Assembly (NCBI GenBank): GCA_011634665.1
Contig: WAEK01000018.1
Location: forward strand, 243,501-307,500
DNA: 64,000 nucleotides
Source: Mortierella sp. BCC40632
Taxonomy: Eukaryota; Mortierellomycota; Mortierellomycetes; Mortierellales; Mortierellaceae
Reading direction: 5' to 3'
This document shows, one piece after another, positions 60,407 to 64,000 of this stretch. A model generated the notes under the pieces. It was given only the letters and a program-made list of their open reading frames with translations. It had not been told where the DNA came from and did not search any database. A program made the translations under genes and the position numbers. Each line of letters opens with the position of its first letter. The first letter of the stretch is position 1.

Positions 60407-61580
60407 TTTTTTCCTCCCTCTTACATTTTTTTTTCTCTTTCCGCCTTCCCATGTTCCTAACCGTTCCAGCCAGAAGCGGAGCCACTCTCTGGGGTCGTTT
60501 TTCAACCTTTTTTTTTTTTTTTTTTTTTTTTCGAAGGTCCTGCACTTTTCCCTTTTTGCCCGTTCTGTTATTCCTGGAATGCAGGTGGGACAGGCATGCC
60601 ATCCCACACATGACACTCTTGCCCCTGCAACCCTACATCAGGCAGATGTACAGCCCTTGATATTCTAGAACTTTCGTGTTCGTACCTTTGAGCTAGACCT
60701 ATTTTTTGCTTTCTTTCTCTCTCTCGCTCTCTCTTTTGTGCCTGTGCTGCTTGCGTGCCGGTTAACGGAAATCAGGACCGCAGTTGGAGCTAGTCGAAGG
60801 GCTGACGTGAGGTAGAGGGGATTAAAAAAAAAAAAAAAAAAAAGAGAGAGAAAAAGGGAAAAGAGGGAAAAGAGAGAAAGGGCGATCCGGCTTGGTTGTC
60901 GTCGATCGGATAAAGATGTTCAGGATCAAAGGAAACAAGGTGTGGCTGTCTGAAAAAGGGGAGGGTGGCGATCAGGTCTGTCGACACAAGATATCTTTGG
61001 TCGAGTAATGCACAGAGAAGGGCGGGAATCAAGAGTGATCGCCGCGCGCGGCTTGTGTGCCTGAAATGTCGCTTTTTGTGCGAGGGTAAAAAAAAAATCT
61101 CGCCCACGGTCCAATCGACGGGTTGCTGGACTGTCGTATGAGGGGAGAGGGAATCTGGCGGTCGAGTGATATGAGGGAGGACCGCAGGAGTACCAGGATC
61201 AGCTCCGATGTCTTGCTATTGTCGGGGATGTGGAAACGGGGCCGTGGAAACTGCGCAGGAAGAGGCGGAAGAAAATTAGGCGAGGACAAGAGTGTTGGAA
61301 AATGGGTGAGGAACGTTGAGGTGATGTCGCTCAAGAGGAAAAAAAAGGGTTTGGACTGAGAATGCCTGTGGTGTTGAGAACTATATTTCAGACTCTTTAG
61401 AAGGTGTGCGGGACCCTTTTAAATCAATTTGTGCATGAACGAATGGTAGTTGCTAAGCTGAAGTCTTTGGGATCGCTGCAGTTGAGCTAGTCAGCTGGGT
61501 AGCTCGAAAGTCGGAGGTGGAGATGTCGATAACAACGAGAAGAGGTAGATGACGGGCTCGTTCTCCTCTCCGCTCTTTTA

Positions 61581-61588
61581 TACTGGTT
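61581..61588 (-). promoter_or_regulatory. TATA-like element on the minus strand
   Basis: A CCAGTATAAAAGAG sequence read on the minus strand resembles a core promoter. No minus-strand gene was found within 2 kb downstream, apart from the unlinked fragment at 59.2-59.5 kb. Confidence 0.25.
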
Positions 61589-62579
61589 CTTGGCCTCCCC
61601 CTGCCTTACCAATCCTTTTGAAAATTTCGGCAATTTCAAATCCTTTATTTGCCGCCTCTGATCCCCTTGTCTCTTAAGCCCATCTCGCCACTCAGGACAG
61701 CTCACACAGCCAACTGGTCACGGTATCTTCCAAAGCAGGGTTCTCAGCCTTTCTGAAGGCCTTACTCCGCTCCAATGCAAGTTGGAGAGTGGGCAATATT
61801 TTGCGGAGGCATTAAGACTAGTATAGCCTGGGCTGGAATTTTTTTAGCCTTGTTCCTTTTACTCATAGTTTGAAGCCGCCTCATTGTACGTTTTTCAACC
61901 CTCATTAATCCCACCTGTCCCTTCTTCTTTTCTTCCTTCTTCATCTTCTCTCTTCCTCTTTTTCTCCCTTACCCCTTCTGTTGCCTGTCGTTGTTGTCAT
62001 TTGACGACTTTTCATGCTGTTATTTTATCGACCTTCATACCACCTTCCGCCCACTCTCACCTCCGTCTCGCCGCTCAAATTGCACCATGTGTAATTGTAA
62101 AAAAGAAACAGCTATCCTCTCAGAAGGATAGACCTCGCATCATTCTACCCGTGCAGCTCCTCCTTTCGCCCCCTCCCCTTGAGCAAGTGAATTACGGGGA
62201 AAAGCACAGGCAAAAATGGAAGAAGGAGGCAGCGTCCTTCTCCCACTTTTTGAACCCTCTGCTTCTCCTCGCTCCAAGCTTGATAAGGATGGTCATCAAG
62301 ACCCTGATCGAAGTTATTAGCCCCCAAGGGATTAGTTTGGAGAGGCGCAGATCTAAAAGGGCCCGAGCCTGATATGAATACGAATCTATTGACAGATGAG
62401 TGACATATCGAGGGTGAACAAGAGCAGGTATAGGGACACAGAGAGAGCAATAGATCCAAAGGAGGAAATGTGGAGTGGGAGAAGGGATGGGCGGACGAAA
62501 AGGGAAGCCGTGCGGCGATGCTCTGTCGACATCCTTCCCTTTTTCTGCCGTGCTCCCTGTTGTCACCTTGTCCAAAACC

Positions 62580-62581
<2 letters not shown>

Positions 62582-62657
<76 letters not shown>

Positions 62658-62662
62658 TGTGT
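62582..62662. repeat. Compound (CT)n-(GT)n microsatellite
   Basis: About 58 bases of CT dinucleotides change directly to about 20 bases of GT. Confidence 0.95.
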
Positions 62663-63103
62663 TTGTTTGTGTGCCTCTTTCTCTCTCTCTTTCTTTCTCT
62701 CTCTCTCTATCTCTCACTCTCTCTATCTCTATCTCTCTCTCGTCAACACAGACTCTATCTCTTTTCTCTCCCTGTTCTGTTACTCCCTGTTGTAACTCCC
62801 TGCTCTTTCCTGCTCATTTTCTGCTCATCTTCTGCTCTTCTATGCTGCTCCCTGTTGTCCTTCCCCCCCTCCTGCTCCTCCACCCCATGGGATCAAGGCA
62901 CGGCCTCTCCTCAAATCCAGAGCCTGTGCAGAGGAAAGAGGTGAATGGTATGGTTGGTCCATCCGATTCTAGTTTAAAAAAAATGGTTTTTGGCTGTATT
63001 CCACTCTAGTGGATCCCTATAGGACCGAACCACTGAATGACCATGGGTCCTCTATTACGGCATCAACTCCAATCCCGCCCGAACGAAGGTTTTTATAAGT
63101 TCC

Positions 63104-63139
<36 letters not shown>

Positions 63140-63771
63140 ACTGTCTGAGAAGCAAACTCAAAAACAACAAAAACAACAAAACAACAGACAGATAGATGTG
63201 CTTTGGTTCGGTTCCGCTCAGAGAGCTCAGGCGATGCAAAATAGATTGGTTAGAACGAACGAGGGGAAATGTGCCAATCGTAGGGTGAAGGGTGAAGGAA
63301 GAGAGTTGCGTGAGTAGGCCGTTCGGATGAAAGATGCATGGGCGCTATCGAGAAAAAAAAAAAAAAAAAGAGATCTTGTCATAATGTACTGACTGGGGTC
63401 CATCCAACTTCCTCAGAAACACGTCTATTCGTCCATAGATTTTTGTCTGTGTGCTGTGTGTGTGTGTTTTTTTATTTCTGCCCGCCTTCTCCTCCTCCTA
63501 TCCTTTTCCCTTCCGCCTCTTCCTCTGTCCAATGGCTTGACTCGCCCCGCTCGCTTACGAATAAAATCAGGAAAGAGGGAACAAGGCTCTTCCTCTCTTG
63601 TAGAGAATGTCTGATCATTAAAGTGTCATGGGTTCTGGAGTGTGCGCGAGGATAGTGAAAAACTGAGGTACTCTCTCTTCAGCGCAGAACTGTATTATTG
63701 TGTGGGTGTTAGTGAGAGAGTAAGAGAGAGGTGGAGAGTCAAAGGAGTAAAGAGAACGATGCATGCAGTCA

Positions 63772-63803
<32 letters not shown>

Positions 63804-64000
63804 CAAAAGAATAGGATAGATAACAAATGTCAAAAACGGCATTTTTTTATTTTTTTTTCAGTAGACGTCTCTTTCGTCTTTGGAATATGACATAAATGCA
63901 TGTTTCCTCTCTTTTTTTTGTTTTGTTTTGTTTTGTTTTTACCATATAAAAAAAAAAAAGGCATGCAGGCACCTCCTCCCTCCTCATGCTGCCTGTTCTT

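Larger units (their letters stand above)
58214..64000. other. Terminal region without a supported gene
   Basis: Simple repeats dominate: A run 58444-58466, TTTC repeats 58617-58700, GA 58930-58993, T run 59590-59608, CT 60030-60077, CT 60363-60404, T run 60510-60530, A run 60823-60843, CT then GT 62582-62660, GA 63109-63135 and 63776-63803. A coding-like fragment at 59240-59540 is listed apart. Between 60.7 and 62.4 kb there is mostly non-repetitive sequence with no gene that I can support. Confidence 0.45.

Noticed and set aside
61700..61900. Possible short interspersed element or MITE
   Set aside because: The sequence is non-repetitive and looks element-like, but I see no terminal repeats, target duplication or pol III boxes.

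Overview
The window looks like nuclear DNA of an early-diverging filamentous fungus. Mucoromycota, probably Mortierellomycotina, is my best guess, made from gene content and style rather than from any marker gene. It has spliced genes with short GT-AG introns, a septin, a velvet regulator, a C2H2 zinc-finger type common in these fungi, and noncoding DNA full of CT/GA tracts and long poly-T/poly-A runs. I see no bacterial operons, rRNA, tRNA, CRISPR array or intact transposon.

Sixteen protein-coding genes could be modelled, fifteen of them with exon phases that close. Plus strand, 0-21 kb: a Ctr-type copper transporter (423-1550), a poly-Gln C2H2 zinc-finger protein (2977-4977), a small glutaredoxin-like protein (5286-6143), a SNAP-25/Sec9 t-SNARE with a Tyr/Gln/Gly-rich N-terminus (6864-8123), a secreted AA11-like LPMO (9774-10596), serine palmitoyltransferase subunit 2 (11666-14106), a PPIL4-type cyclophilin-RRM protein (17130-18623) and UBA4/MOCS3 (18927-21320). 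NOSIP lies between them on the minus strand (14685-16598).

Minus strand, 22-36 kb: a CDC10-type septin (22038-24734), peroxisomal Lon protease ending in a PTS1 (25808-29702), and a large RhoGAP-like protein (30741 to about 34769, first exon possibly at 36202). About 7 kb with no gene I can support follows (36203-43277). Then come a large low-complexity, possibly PAS-containing protein on the plus strand (43278-47428) and, on the minus strand, mitochondrial methionyl-tRNA formyltransferase (47841-49878), a myristoylatable EF-hand protein with a 2 kb intron (50418-54301) and a VelB-like velvet protein (56814-58213). The last 5.8 kb is mostly gene-free, with weak coding-like fragments at 59.2-59.5 kb and also at 55.4-56.5 kb.

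The genes are mostly housekeeping and do not form one pathway: membrane traffic and lipids (t-SNARE, LCB2), tRNA thiolation and mitochondrial initiation (UBA4, MTFMT), RNA/ubiquitin biology (PPIL4, NOSIP), morphogenesis (septin, RhoGAP, EF-hand) and development (velvet). The most unusual points are the FUS-like low-complexity N-terminus on the t-SNARE, the VelB-like velvet insertion, the poly-A tract directly in front of a NOSIP 3' splice site, and the density of long microsatellites in introns, leaders and coding repeats. I could not identify a clearly new multi-gene system.
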